NCBI RefSeq assembly: GCF_014268885.2
Contig: NZ_CP077095.1
Span: 1,989,501-2,053,500, forward strand
Origin: Pseudomonas xantholysinigenes
GTDB lineage: Bacteria > Pseudomonadota > Gammaproteobacteria > Pseudomonadales > Pseudomonadaceae
Direction of reading: 5' to 3'
Length of the DNA: 64,000 nucleotides
Shown here: one piece after another, positions 41,687-53,048 of the stretch
How the letters are laid out: every line of letters starts with the position of its first letter
How positions within the stretch are numbered: the first letter of the stretch is position 1
Made by a program: the position numbers and the translations under genes
The notes under the pieces: model-generated
The model's database searches: none
The model's input: the letters and a program-made list of their open reading frames with translations, nothing else
Told to the model about the DNA's origin: nothing

Positions 41687-41818
41687 CCCCTGTAGGAGCG
41701 GCCTTGTGTCGCGAAAGGGGCGCGAAGCGGCCCCAGGTTCTTAGCGACATGACAAATTGCTGGGGCCGCTCTGCGGCCCTTTCGCGACACAAGGCCGCTC
41801 CTACAGGGAGCGTGCCGA
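41687..41818. repeat. REP palindrome pair between glgE and treS
   Basis: CCTGTAGGAGCGGCCTTGTG and inverse CACAAGGCCGCTCCTACAGG as outer arms; inner GGGGCGCGAAGCGGCCCC and GGGGCCGCTCTGCGGCCC hairpins. Lies within the presumed operon. Confidence 0.88.
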
Positions 41819-41842
41819 ACCGGAAAATGAAAGGAGTCGCAC

Positions 41843-44800
41843 ATGGCCAAGCGTTCCCGCCCGGCAGCCTTCATCGACGACCCGCTGTGGTACAAGGACG
41901 CGGTGATCTACCAGCTGCACGTGAAATCGTTCTTCGATTCGAACAACGACGGCATCGGCGATTTCGCAGGCCTGATCGGCAAGCTCGACTACATTGCCGA
42001 ACTGGGCGTCAACACCCTCTGGCTGTTGCCGTTCTATCCCTCGCCGCGGCGCGACGACGGCTATGACATCGCCGAGTACAAGGCCGTGCATCCGGACTAC
42101 GGCAGCATGGCCGAGGCCAGGCGCTTCATTGCCGAGGCGCACAAGCGCGGCCTGCGGGTGATCACCGAACTGGTCATCAACCATACCTCCGACCAGCACC
42201 CCTGGTTCCAGCGCGCCCGCCACGCCAAGCGCGGCAGCAAGGCCCGGGACTTCTACGTGTGGTCCGACGACGAGCAGAAGTACGACGGCACGCGGATCAT
42301 CTTCCTCGACACCGAAAAATCCAACTGGACCTGGGACCCGGTGGCCGGCCAGTACTTCTGGCATCGCTTCTACTCGCACCAGCCGGACCTGAACTTCGAC
42401 AACCCGCAGGTGCTCAAGGCGGTGATCGGGGTGATGCGCTACTGGCTCGATATTGGCGTCGACGGCCTGCGCCTGGATGCCATCCCCTACCTGATCGAGC
42501 GCGACGGCACCAACAACGAAAACCTCCCCGAAACCCACGCCGTGCTCAAGGCCATCCGCGCCGAGATCGACGCCAACTACCCCGACCGCATGCTGCTGGC
42601 CGAAGCCAACCAGTGGCCGGAGGACACTCGCCCGTACTTCGGCGAGGGCGATGGCGACGAGTGCCACATGGCTTTCCACTTCCCGCTGATGCCGCGCATG
42701 TACATGGCCCTGGCCATGGAGGACCGCTTCCCGATCACCGACATCCTGCGCCAGACCCCGGAGATCCCGGCCAACTGCCAGTGGGCGATCTTCCTGCGCA
42801 ACCATGATGAGCTGACCTTGGAAATGGTTACCGACCGTGAACGCGACTACCTGTGGAACTACTACGCCGAGGACCGTCGCGCGCGCATCAACCTCGGCAT
42901 CCGCCGGCGCCTGGCGCCGTTGCTGCAGCGTGACCGGCGGCGCATCGAGCTGCTCACCAGCCTGCTGTTGTCGATGCCCGGCACGCCGACCCTGTACTAC
43001 GGTGACGAGCTGGGCATGGGCGACAACATCTACCTGGGCGACCGCGACGGCGTGCGCACACCGATGCAGTGGTCGCCGGACCGCAACGGCGGTTTTTCCC
43101 GCGCCGACCCGCAACGCCTGGTGCTGCCGCCGATCATGGACCCGCTGTACGGCTACCAGACCATCAACGTCGAGGCCCAGGCCCACGACCCGCATTCGCT
43201 GCTCAATTGGAACCGCCGCCTGCTCGCGGTGCGCAAGCAGCAGAAGGCCTTTGGCCGTGGCACCTTGAAGATGCTTGCCCCGAGCAACCGCCGCATCCTG
43301 GCCTATCTGCGCGAGTACAGCGACCCGGACGGCAACAGCGAGGTGGTGCTGTGCGTGGCCAACGTTTCGCGCGCCGCCCAGGCCGCCGAACTGGAGCTGT
43401 CGCAGTACGCGCAGCGGGTGCCGGTAGAGATGCTTGGCGGCAGCGCCTTCCCGCCGATCGGCCAATTGCCATTCCTGCTGACCTTGCCGCCTTACGGCTT
43501 CTACTGGTTCTTGCTGGCTTCCCATGACCGTATGCCCAGCTGGCATGTCCAGCCCGCCGAGGGCCTGCCCGAACTGACCACCCTGGTGCTGCGCAAGCGC
43601 ATGGAGGAGTTACTCGAAGCACCGGCGCGCGACACCTTGCAGGGCACCATCCTGCCGCAGTACCTGCCCAAGCGGCGCTGGTTCGCCGGCAAGGCAGGGC
43701 CGCTCGAACAGGTGCGCTTGCGCTATGGCGTGCGCTTCGGCACCTCGGCCTTGCCGGTGTTGCTCAGCGAAGTCGAGGTGCGAGGTAATGACGCTGCCAT
43801 CTGCTACCAACTGCCGTTCGGCCTGCTGCCGGAAGAGCAGATCAATGCCGCGCTGCCTCAGCAACTGGCGCTGTCGCGGGTACGCCGGGGGCGCCAGGTG
43901 GGGCTGATCACCGATGCCTTCGTGCTGGAGTCGTTCGTTCGCGCCGTGCTGCGCGGCTGCCAGGACGGTCTACGTTTGCCCTGCGGCGAGGGCCTGGGCG
44001 AGTTGCGTTTCGAATGCAACGAGCAGCTCGCTGCCCTGGCCCTGGATGATGACAGCGAAGTGCGCTACCTCGGCGCCGAGCAGTCCAACAGTTCGGTGGT
44101 GGTCGGCGGCAGCCTGGTGCTCAAGCTGATCCGCCGGGTCAACCCAGGGGTGCACCCGGAGCTGGAAATGAGTGCCTACCTGACCGCCGCCGGCTTCAGC
44201 AATATTTCACCGCTGCTGGCTTGGGTCAGCCGTATCGATGAGGGCGAACAGCCGCACCTATTGATGATTGCCCAGGGTTACCTGAGCAACCAGGGCGATG
44301 CCTGGGACTGGACCCAGAACACCCTGGAGCGGGCGATCCGCGACGAGATGGAGCCGAACAGTCGCGAACAGGAGGGGCACACCGATGCCCTGGCCGAGCT
44401 GCGCGGTTTCGCCGCCTTGCTCGGCCAGCGCCTGGGCGAGATGCACCTGCTGCTCGCGGCGCCGACGGCCAACCAAGCCTTCGCGCCGCGCGTGAGCGAC
44501 GCCAGCGACAGCGCTCGTTGGCGCTCCCAGGTCGGCGCCGAGCTGGCCCATGCCCTTGACCTGCTGGCCCTGCACCGCGACACGCTGGACAACGACAGCC
44601 AGGCCCTGGTCGATGATTTGCAACAACAATGTGAAGGCCTGCAACAGCACGTCGACGAACTCGCGCGGCGGGCCCAGGGCGGCTTGTTGATGCGGGTGCA
44701 CGGCGACCTGCACCTGGGCCAGGTGCTGGTGGTGCAGGGCGACGCCTACCTGATCGATTTCGAGGGCGAGCCGGCGCGGCCGCTAGACGAGCGCCGGGCC

Positions 44801-45160
44801 AGGCACAGCCCGTACAAGGACGTCAGCGGCGTGCTGCGCTCGTTCGACTATGCTGCTGCGATGATCCTGCGTAGCGCCTCGGCGGTGGACCTGTCCGACG
44901 CGGCTCGCCAGGCCCGCCAGCGGGTCGCCCGGCAGTACCTGCATCAGTCGCGTCACGCCTTCGTCGAAGCCTACGGCCTGGCCACCGCCGCCATGCCCCA
45001 TGCCTGGCAGCAGGCCGAGGGCGAGCGCGCGGCGCTGGAGCTGTTCTGCCTGGAGAAGGCCGCCTACGAGATCACCTATGAGGCCGAGAACCGGCCAAGC
45101 TGGCTGGCCGTGCCTTTGCATGGATTGCATGGGTTGATCAGTACCTGGGGTGAAGCATGA
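41843..45160 (+). CDS. treS: Trehalose synthase fused to maltokinase
   Basis: A large bifunctional protein of 1105 residues. The N-terminal part (about 1-560) is the GH13 maltose alpha-D-glucosyltransferase: YQLHVKSFFDSNNDGIGDF, DGLRLDAIPYLIERDGTNNE with the Asp nucleophile, LAEANQWPED (Glu), FLRNHDELTLEM. From about 590 to the end is a maltokinase (Pep2/Mak): LQGTILPQYLPKRRWFAGKA, YLTAAGFSNISPLLAW, the kinase motif VHGDLHLGQVLVVQGDAYLI and DFEGEPARPLDERR, KDVSGVLRSFDYAA. TreS isomerises trehalose to maltose and the kinase makes maltose 1-phosphate for GlgE. Fusion of the two is common in Pseudomonas. A GGAG site precedes the ATG at 41843. Confidence 0.95.
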   Translation: MAKRSRPAAFIDDPLWYKDAVIYQLHVKSFFDSNNDGIGDFAGLIGKLDYIAELGVNTLWLLPFYPSPRRDDGYDIAEYKAVHPDYGSMAEARRFIAEAHKRGLRVITELVINHTSDQHPWFQRARHAKRGSKARDFYVWSDDEQKYDGTRIIFLDTEKSNWTWDPVAGQYFWHRFYSHQPDLNFDNPQVLKAVIGVMRYWLDIGVDGLRLDAIPYLIERDGTNNENLPETHAVLKAIRAEIDANYPDRMLLAEANQWPEDTRPYFGEGDGDECHMAFHFPLMPRMYMALAMEDRFPITDILRQTPEIPANCQWAIFLRNHDELTLEMVTDRERDYLWNYYAEDRRARINLGIRRRLAPLLQRDRRRIELLTSLLLSMPGTPTLYYGDELGMGDNIYLGDRDGVRTPMQWSPDRNGGFSRADPQRLVLPPIMDPLYGYQTINVEAQAHDPHSLLNWNRRLLAVRKQQKAFGRGTLKMLAPSNRRILAYLREYSDPDGNSEVVLCVANVSRAAQAAELELSQYAQRVPVEMLGGSAFPPIGQLPFLLTLPPYGFYWFLLASHDRMPSWHVQPAEGLPELTTLVLRKRMEELLEAPARDTLQGTILPQYLPKRRWFAGKAGPLEQVRLRYGVRFGTSALPVLLSEVEVRGNDAAICYQLPFGLLPEEQINAALPQQLALSRVRRGRQVGLITDAFVLESFVRAVLRGCQDGLRLPCGEGLGELRFECNEQLAALALDDDSEVRYLGAEQSNSSVVVGGSLVLKLIRRVNPGVHPELEMSAYLTAAGFSNISPLLAWVSRIDEGEQPHLLMIAQGYLSNQGDAWDWTQNTLERAIRDEMEPNSREQEGHTDALAELRGFAALLGQRLGEMHLLLAAPTANQAFAPRVSDASDSARWRSQVGAELAHALDLLALHRDTLDNDSQALVDDLQQQCEGLQQHVDELARRAQGGLLMRVHGDLHLGQVLVVQGDAYLIDFEGEPARPLDERRARHSPYKDVSGVLRSFDYAAAMILRSASAVDLSDAARQARQRVARQYLHQSRHAFVEAYGLATAAMPHAWQQAEGERAALELFCLEKAAYEITYEAENRPSWLAVPLHGLHGLISTWGEA

Positions 45161-45229
45161 GCCTGAAAGACCCAGGGGCCGCAACGCAGCGCCAGCGTTA
45201 TCAATGAACACATGGAAAGGGGCAGTGAG

Positions 45230-47440
<2,211 letters not shown>

Positions 47441-47478
47441 TGAATTGACGGTTTCGGCCATTTGCCGGCCCATCGGCA

Positions 47479-48477
47479 TCATGGCCGCAACCAGCTCAGC
47501 AGCGCCTGGTGGAACTTGCCCGGCGCTTCGATCTGTGGCGCGTGTCCCAGCCCTTCGAAGGTCACCAGCTTGCCCTGCGGGATCAGCCCTGCCACCTGCG
47601 GCCCGAGCACCTTGTACCGGCCCAGCCTGGCCTTGACCTCGGGCGGCGCGATATCGCTGCCGATGGCCGTGGTGTCCTGGTCCCCGATCAGCAACAGGGT
47701 CGGCATCTTCAGGTCCTTGAACTCATGCACCACGGGCTGGGTGAAGATCATGTCGTAGATCAGCGCCGAGTTCCACGCCACCGCCTCATGTCCCGGCCCC
47801 TTGTTCAGCCCCACCAGCATCTGCACCCAGCGTTCGTATTCGGGCTTCCAGCGCCCGGCGTAGTAGGTGTTGCGCTCGTAGTTGCGCACCCCTTCGGCAT
47901 CGAGCTTGAGCTCGCGGGCGTACCACTGGTCGACCGTGCGGTAGGGCACGCCCAACGCTTTCCAGTCTTCCAGCCCGATGGGGTTGACCAGCGCCAGGCG
48001 TTCGACCTGTCCGGGGTACATCAGCGCGTAGCGGGTGGCCAGCATGCCGCCGGTGGAGTGGCCGAGGACGATGGCCTTGTCCACGCCCAGTTTCGCCAGC
48101 AGGGCGTGGGTGTTGTCGGCCAGTTGCTGGAAGCTGTACTGGTAGTGCGCCGGCTTGCTCGAGGTGCAGAAACCGACCTGGTCAGGCGCGATCACCCGGT
48201 AGCCGGCCTGGCTCAGGGCATTGATGGTGGACTCCCAGGTGCCGGCGCAGAAGTTCTTGCCATGCATCAGTACCAGGTTGTGGCCGTTGGCCTTGCCCTT
48301 GGCGGGCAGGTCGATGTAACCCATTTGCAGGGCCTGGCCCTGGGACTGGAAGTCGAAGTGCTGGAGTGGGTACGGGTAGGCGAAGCCTTCGAGTTGCTTG
48401 CCATAGGTGGGCGGTTCGCCAGCGATGGCGCCCCCTGCGGCGAGGCAGGCAAGGGCGAAGGTGGTTGCGCGCAGCAT
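47479..48477 (-). CDS. Secreted/periplasmic alpha/beta hydrolase
   Basis: A 332-residue hydrolase with a signal peptide (MLRATTFALACLAAGGAIAG). Catalytic triad: nucleophile Ser in VLGHSTGGM (near residue 141), Asp in LLIGDQDTTAIG and His in FEGLGHAPQIEAP. HGKNFCAGTWEST supplies the oxyanion hole. No lipase-specific feature is seen; substrate unknown. Convergent with glgB, about 40 bases away. It may be an esterase or haloalkane-dehalogenase-like enzyme exported to the periplasm. Confidence 0.87.
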   Translation of the reverse strand: MLRATTFALACLAAGGAIAGEPPTYGKQLEGFAYPYPLQHFDFQSQGQALQMGYIDLPAKGKANGHNLVLMHGKNFCAGTWESTINALSQAGYRVIAPDQVGFCTSSKPAHYQYSFQQLADNTHALLAKLGVDKAIVLGHSTGGMLATRYALMYPGQVERLALVNPIGLEDWKALGVPYRTVDQWYARELKLDAEGVRNYERNTYYAGRWKPEYERWVQMLVGLNKGPGHEAVAWNSALIYDMIFTQPVVHEFKDLKMPTLLLIGDQDTTAIGSDIAPPEVKARLGRYKVLGPQVAGLIPQGKLVTFEGLGHAPQIEAPGKFHQALLSWLRP

Positions 48478-48552
48478 GGGATCACTCCGTGTCGGGCCAT
48501 GTCGGAAAGGGCGACTTTAGCAGCCGACCGCGCCTGAGCAGCGTGAAAGGTG

Positions 48553-48990
48553 TTACCCGCTGTGAACCCAGCCCAGGGTGATCATCGCCACCACGATGTA
48601 GCGCCCGCCCTTGGCCAGGGTGACCAGCAGTAGGAAGCGCCAGAAAGGTTCGCGCATGATCCCGGCGATCAGTGTCAGCGGGTCGCCGATCACCGGCATC
48701 CAGCTTAGCAGCAGCGACCATTGTCCCCAGCGCTGGTAGCGCTGCTGGGCGCGTTGCAGTTGGCTGGCGCTGAACGGGAACCAGCGCCTGTCACGCAGGT
48801 GCTCGATGGCCCGGCCCAGCAGCCAGTTGACCAGTGAACCCAGCACGTTGCCCAGGGTGGCCACCAGCAACAGCAGCATCCAGGCCTGGGGCTCGCGCAG
48901 CAGCAGGCCGACCAGCACGGCCTCGGACTGCAGGGGCAACAGGGTGGCGGCGCCAAAGGCGCTGAGGAACAGCGCCCCGAAGCTGAGCAT
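48553..48990 (-). CDS. YqaA-like DedA-superfamily membrane protein
   Basis: A 145-residue integral membrane protein with four hydrophobic segments (LFLSAFGAATLLPLQSEAVL, AWMLLLLVATLGNVLGSLVN, LLSWMPVIGDPLTLIAGIM, FLLLVTLAKGGRYIVVAMI). The glycine/proline pattern SWMPVIGDPLTLIAG is the SNARE-associated/DedA signature (YqaA group). DedA proteins take part in lipid or small-molecule transport across the inner membrane. The start ATG shares its A with the TGA of the upstream DUF411 gene, so the two are coupled. Confidence 0.9.
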   Translation of the reverse strand: MLSFGALFLSAFGAATLLPLQSEAVLVGLLLREPQAWMLLLLVATLGNVLGSLVNWLLGRAIEHLRDRRWFPFSASQLQRAQQRYQRWGQWSLLLSWMPVIGDPLTLIAGIMREPFWRFLLLVTLAKGGRYIVVAMITLGWVHSG

Positions 48991-49418
48991 CAGTAGCGGG
49001 CGACCACGGTGTCCTGGCCATCCTGGGTCACGCCGATGACCTGGTAGGCGTCCTTGTGGTCACCCATTTCCATGCCCGGCGAGCCCATGGGCATGCCCGG
49101 CACGGCGAGGCCCTTGAGGTCGTCGCGCTGGGCCAGCAGGCGCACTTGCTCGGCCGGCACATGGCCTTCGACGAACTTGCCGTCGATCACCCCGGTGTGG
49201 CACGAGGCCAGGCGCGGTGCTACGCCCAGGCGCTGCTTGACTGCGCTCATGTTTGGCTCGACATGGTCGTTGACGATGAAGCCGCTGTCGCTCAGGTGCT
49301 TGATCCATTCCTTGCAGCAACCGCAGTTGGGATCGCGGTAGACGTCGATGGTCTGTGCGGCCTGGGCCAGGCCGGTGATGGCTAGCAGGCCGAGGGTAAG
49401 CAGGTGTTTGCGCAGCAT
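48990..49418 (-). CDS. DUF411 periplasmic copper-binding protein
   Basis: A 142-residue periplasmic protein with signal peptide (HLLTLGLLAITGLAQA). The conserved CGCC motif (DPNCGCCKEWIKHL) and Met-rich end (PGMPMGSPGMEMG) point to metal binding, and C-H-T-G in LASCHTGVIDGKFVEGHVPA is the second family motif. DUF411 proteins occur with cop/cus systems and are proposed copper carriers. It is upstream of the YqaA gene and separated from copB by a REP, on the same strand as copAB, so joint copper control is plausible. Confidence 0.88.
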   Translation of the reverse strand: MLRKHLLTLGLLAITGLAQAAQTIDVYRDPNCGCCKEWIKHLSDSGFIVNDHVEPNMSAVKQRLGVAPRLASCHTGVIDGKFVEGHVPAEQVRLLAQRDDLKGLAVPGMPMGSPGMEMGDHKDAYQVIGVTQDGQDTVVARY

Positions 49419-49466
49419 GGTGAAGCTCCTGTGAAACTAAACACATCGGGTTGATTGGTACGGATG

Positions 49467-49549
49467 GCCCCTGTGGAAACGGGTTTACCCGCGAAAGGGA
49501 TAGTGGGTTCACTGGCGCTTTCGCGGGTAAACCCGCTCCCACAGGGGCC
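49467..49549. repeat. REP palindrome between copB and the DUF411 gene
   Basis: CCCCTGTGGAAACGGGTTTA and the inverse GGGTAAACCCGCTCCCACAG with GCGAAAG / CTTTCGC inside. Same class as 37066-37157. Confidence 0.85.
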
Positions 49550-49559
49550 GTGTCAGGCC

Positions 49560-50438
49560 TTAAAAGCGCAGGCGGACCCCGGCCACCAGCCGGGTCTGGC
49601 CGATGTCCTCGTCCTCTTCTCGGGCCTGGTCGGCGCGGTTGCCGTGCAGGCGGTTGAAGCTGACCCCGACATAGGGCGCAAAACCTCGGCTGATCTCGTA
49701 GCGCAGGCGCAGTCCCACTTCGCTTTCGGCCAGGCCCGAGCCTTGTTCGCGGCCGGCATCGTCGCGCCCGAAGAAGTTGGCTTCGACGGTCGGCTCCAGG
49801 ACCCAGCGGTTGGTCAGCAGCATAGCGTAACCGGCCTCCAGGCGCAGCGCGGTCTGCTGGCGCTCGCCGGCGTAGGCGGTGGCTTCCAGCTCCAGGCCAT
49901 ACAGCGGCGTGCCCTGGATGCCGAAGGCGGCCCAGCTCTGGCCGTTGGCGGGCTTGAAGTCCTGGCGCACACCGCCAACCAGCTCCCACCAGGGGCTGAT
50001 GGCATGGCCCCAGAGCGCCTGCAGTTCGGCCTTGTGGGTCTTGCCCTGTTCCCGCTCACCCTCGCTGCGCAGCCACAGGCGGTCGATATCGCCACCGATC
50101 CAGGCATTGGCGTTCCAGTTCAGCGCGCCGCTGTTCTCGAAATTCTGGTACTCCAGCTGGTCGACGATCACCGCCCAGTTGATCGCCCGGTCATGCACCT
50201 GGTGCCCGGGCAGCGGCGGGAAGGCGGCGCGCCGGTCGGCGTCGGTGATGGTCGGCAGGGGCGTGCGCGGTTGAGTGGTGCTGGGCGCGCCGTGATTCAT
50301 CTGGCTGTGGTCCATCAGCGGCATGGCGCCGTGGTTCATCTGGCTATGGTCCATGCCCGCGGCCAGGACGCGCTCGCTGGCCAGCAAGGCGACGACGGCG
50401 ACAGCGCGGGCGATACGGCGGTTGCTGATCTCATTCAT
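49560..50438 (-). CDS. copB: Copper resistance protein B (outer membrane)
   Basis: A 292-residue protein. The signal peptide ([14 protein letters not shown]) is followed by a Met/His copper-binding stretch (MDHSQMNHG repeated twice), then a CopB beta-barrel ending in an aromatic residue (GVRLRF), as for outer-membrane insertion. It works with the periplasmic oxidase CopA in copper sequestration. Its ATG (50438) overlaps the copA stop by eight bases, showing translational coupling. The Met/His stretch is shorter than in plasmid-borne P. syringae CopB. Confidence 0.95.
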   Translation of the reverse strand: MNEISNRRIARAVAVVALLASERVLAAGMDHSQMNHGAMPLMDHSQMNHGAPSTTQPRTPLPTITDADRRAAFPPLPGHQVHDRAINWAVIVDQLEYQNFENSGALNWNANAWIGGDIDRLWLRSEGEREQGKTHKAELQALWGHAISPWWELVGGVRQDFKPANGQSWAAFGIQGTPLYGLELEATAYAGERQQTALRLEAGYAMLLTNRWVLEPTVEANFFGRDDAGREQGSGLAESEVGLRLRYEISRGFAPYVGVSFNRLHGNRADQAREEDEDIGQTRLVAGVRLRF

Positions 50439-52143
50439 CGACGCGCACCTCGCGGAACATGCCGGTCTCCATGTGGTAGAGCAGGTGGCAGTGGTAGGCC
50501 CAGCGGCCCAGGGCGTCGGCACTGACGCGGTAGCTGCGCCGGCTGCCGGGTGGCATGTCGATGGTGTGTTTGCGCACCAGGAAGCGGCCCTGTTCATCTT
50601 CCAGGTCGCTCCACATGCCATGCAGGTGGATGGGGTGGGTCATCATGGTGTCGTTGACCAGGGTGATGCGCACCCGCTCGCCGTATTTCAGGCGCAATGG
50701 CTCGGCGTCGCTGAACTTGATGCCGTCGAACGACCAGGCGAAGCGCTCCATGTGCCCGGTCAGGTGCAGTTCGATATCCCGCGACGGTTCGCGCCCGTCC
50801 GGATCGGGGTAGGGGCTGCGCAGGTCGGCGTAGGTCAGGACCCGGCGGCCATTGCCACGCAGGCCGATGCCGGGGTCGGCGAGGTTGGCGCGGGGGGCCA
50901 TGGTCTGCATGTCTACCAGCGGGTTGTCGGTTTCGCTGGCGGGGTGTGCCTGCATGCCAGGCATGCTGGCCATGTTCGAGTGGTCCATGCCGGCCATGCC
51001 CGCATGGTCCATCTGGCCCATGCCGCCGTGGCCCATGTCGTCCATGCTCAGCAGCGGACGCGGGTCGGGCGTGGGCACCGGAGCCTGCAAGCCGGTCACG
51101 CGGGCCAGGGTGCCGCGGGCGTAGCCGGTGCGGTCCATGCTCTGGGCGAACAGCGTGTAGGCGGGCAGGTCACCAACGCTGACCAGCACGTCGTAGGTCT
51201 CGGCCACGGCGATGCGCAGTTCGTCCACGGTGACCGGCGTCACCGGCAATCCGTCGGCGGCGATCACCGTCAGCTTCAACCCGGGGATGCGGAAGTCGAA
51301 GTAGGTCATGGCCGAGGCGTTGATCAGGCGCAGGCGCACGGTTTCACCGGGCTGGAACAGGCAGGTGAAGTTGCCGTCCGGCGGCTGGCCATTGAGCAGG
51401 TAGGTGTAGCTGGCGGCGCTGATGTCGGCCAGGTCGGTCGGGCTCATGCGCATCTTCGCCCAGGCCCAGCGCTCGCTGACGGTCGAGCGCCAGCCGTGGT
51501 CGGCGACATCATCGATGAAGTCGCCGACCGTGCGCTTGTGGTAGTTGAAGGCGTCGGACTGTTTCTTCAGCGTGGCCATCAGGGCTTCCGGCGCCTGGTC
51601 CGACCAGTCGCTGAACAGCAGCACATGGTCACGCTGGTAGATGTGCGGCTCGGGCTCGCGGGGCTCGATGACGATGGCGCCATATACCCCGGCCTGCTCC
51701 TGCAACCCGGAGTGGCTGTGATACCAGTAGGTGCCGCTCTGGCGCAGGGTGAACTGGTAGCGATAGTCGCCGCCCGGCTCGATGCCGGCGAAGCTCAGGC
51801 CCGGCACGCCGTCCATGTTGGCGGGCAGGATGATGCCGTGCCAGTGGATCGAGGTCGGTTGGTCCAGGTGGTTGCGCACGCGCAGGGTCACGCTGTCGCC
51901 CTCGCGCCAGCGCAGTACCGGGCCGGGCAGGCTGTTGTTGATGGTCTGGGCGATGCGCGGGCGGCCGGTGATGTTGACCGGGGTCGGGCCGATGAACAGG
52001 TCGAACTGCTGGCCGCTGAGGTCGTGCGGCGGTAGCCGCCCTTCGGCGGCCTGGGCCAACGGGCGCCACAGGCCGAGGCCGGCGAGGGCGGTGGCGGCGC
52101 CCAGGCCCTTGACGAAGGTGCGGCGGGTTGGTGTCGGTGGCAT
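50431..52143 (-). CDS. copA: Copper resistance multicopper oxidase CopA
   Basis: A 570-residue periplasmic multicopper oxidase. The Tat signal ([20 protein letters not shown]) is followed by cupredoxin domains with the copper ligands HWHGI (near 100), [20 protein letters not shown], and the final [15 protein letters not shown] holding the type-1 Cys and flanking His. A Met-rich loop ([20 protein letters not shown]) binds Cu(I). It oxidises Cu(I) to Cu(II) and sequesters copper. ATG 52143 is preferred to 52158. A cop box lies 150 bases upstream. The copRS regulator genes are not in the window. Confidence 0.96.
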   Translation of the reverse strand: MPPTPTRRTFVKGLGAATALAGLGLWRPLAQAAEGRLPPHDLSGQQFDLFIGPTPVNITGRPRIAQTINNSLPGPVLRWREGDSVTLRVRNHLDQPTSIHWHGIILPANMDGVPGLSFAGIEPGGDYRYQFTLRQSGTYWYHSHSGLQEQAGVYGAIVIEPREPEPHIYQRDHVLLFSDWSDQAPEALMATLKKQSDAFNYHKRTVGDFIDDVADHGWRSTVSERWAWAKMRMSPTDLADISAASYTYLLNGQPPDGNFTCLFQPGETVRLRLINASAMTYFDFRIPGLKLTVIAADGLPVTPVTVDELRIAVAETYDVLVSVGDLPAYTLFAQSMDRTGYARGTLARVTGLQAPVPTPDPRPLLSMDDMGHGGMGQMDHAGMAGMDHSNMASMPGMQAHPASETDNPLVDMQTMAPRANLADPGIGLRGNGRRVLTYADLRSPYPDPDGREPSRDIELHLTGHMERFAWSFDGIKFSDAEPLRLKYGERVRITLVNDTMMTHPIHLHGMWSDLEDEQGRFLVRKHTIDMPPGSRRSYRVSADALGRWAYHCHLLYHMETGMFREVRVDE

Positions 52144-52388
52144 GGCGTGCTCTCGCAACTGACTGGAAGCGCCTCGGCGCGGGGCGAGTTCGCTCCTACA
52201 AAGGCACCTTGGCCAGTGGGAGCGGTTTTACCCCGTGATGGGCATGAGCGCGATCCTCGCCGCCAGCGCCTGACAGTCACCTGAGGCGCGGATTACAGAT
52301 TTGTCAGGCGAGGTGCCAACGGTAGGTGTTCCTTGTGCTTTTACAGAGGACGGAGCGATAGGGTGTAGGACCTTTCTCTATTTGCTGG
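52144..52388. other. Divergent promoter region copA / hypothetical gene
   Basis: About 245 bases with the cop box, REP fragments (GAGTTCGCTCCTACA at 52186-52200; GTGGGAGCGGTTTTACC at 52215-52231) and the start region of the 219-residue gene. No further gene. Confidence 0.5.
52292..52306. promoter_or_regulatory. cop box (CopR/CusR-type operator)
   Basis: Reverse-strand TGACAAATCTGTAAT matches the CopR/CusR box TGACA-N4-TGTAAT. It lies 149-163 bases before the copA start, within the copA promoter region, and 80-90 bases from the divergent unrecognised gene. Confidence 0.75.
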
Positions 52389-53048
52389 ATGCCCATGCAC
52401 AATTCATCACTGGTTTCACTGTCCCAGTCCCAGGCTAACCTGATTGGCCTTGGTTCACATTTATCCGTGGAGGAGCGCAATGACCTGTTCGACCTGCTCA
52501 CCCATGCCGAAGGTTTTGCCAGCCGGTTCCTCGATCACGAAGAGCTGTGGAAGCCTTGGTTGGACCGCTATCGCAATCGCCTGGAGAAGCACGGTTGCAT
52601 CAGCAGGGGCAGCCTGAGCCATCCGCCACAGGTCATCAATGACTATGCCGATTTCGATGCCCAGCTAGGCCCGGTTGGTACGGGCGGCGTGCCCGCTCAG
52701 TTAGCGCGGCAAGCGCGTGACGCCCTCGGCGTGTTGCGTGGCAGTGCTTTCGCCCGGCGCTTTTTCCAGCGCGGATCCGCAAACGGCCAGAGCTCGACGT
52801 TTCTGGTGACGCCCTGTCTGAGGGATGCGCGAGGCCGGATCGAATTTGCGGTCTATGCGTTTCAGCTCAACGCGTCGGTCGAGATCCGCGACTTCGACTT
52901 CTGGACTGAAACGCGTCGCGATATCGTGGTGTGGCACGTTGGCACGGCTTATCGCTTCGACCGCGAGCAGTTTGCCGCTTATCGCGAGCAGGTCCAGAAG
53001 GATCTGCTCGGCTGGTCGCAACGCGCGCTGGAGGAGCTATCGCTCTAA
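52389..53048 (+). CDS. Hypothetical protein, 219 aa, unrecognised
   Basis: I do not recognise this protein. It has no signal peptide or membrane helix. The N-terminal half is helical (LSVEERNDLFDLLTHAEGFA, LWKPWLDRYRNRLEKHG) and the C-terminal half alternates strands and helices (IEFAVYAFQLNASVEIRDFD, RRDIVVWHVGTAYRFDREQF). The start could be ATG 52389 or 52395. Its base composition is a little lower in GC than the copA and trhP genes, so it may be an accessory gene. It ends four bases into the converging trhP gene. Divergent from copA. Confidence 0.65.
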   Translation: MPMHNSSLVSLSQSQANLIGLGSHLSVEERNDLFDLLTHAEGFASRFLDHEELWKPWLDRYRNRLEKHGCISRGSLSHPPQVINDYADFDAQLGPVGTGGVPAQLARQARDALGVLRGSAFARRFFQRGSANGQSSTFLVTPCLRDARGRIEFAVYAFQLNASVEIRDFDFWTETRRDIVVWHVGTAYRFDREQFAAYREQVQKDLLGWSQRALEELSL

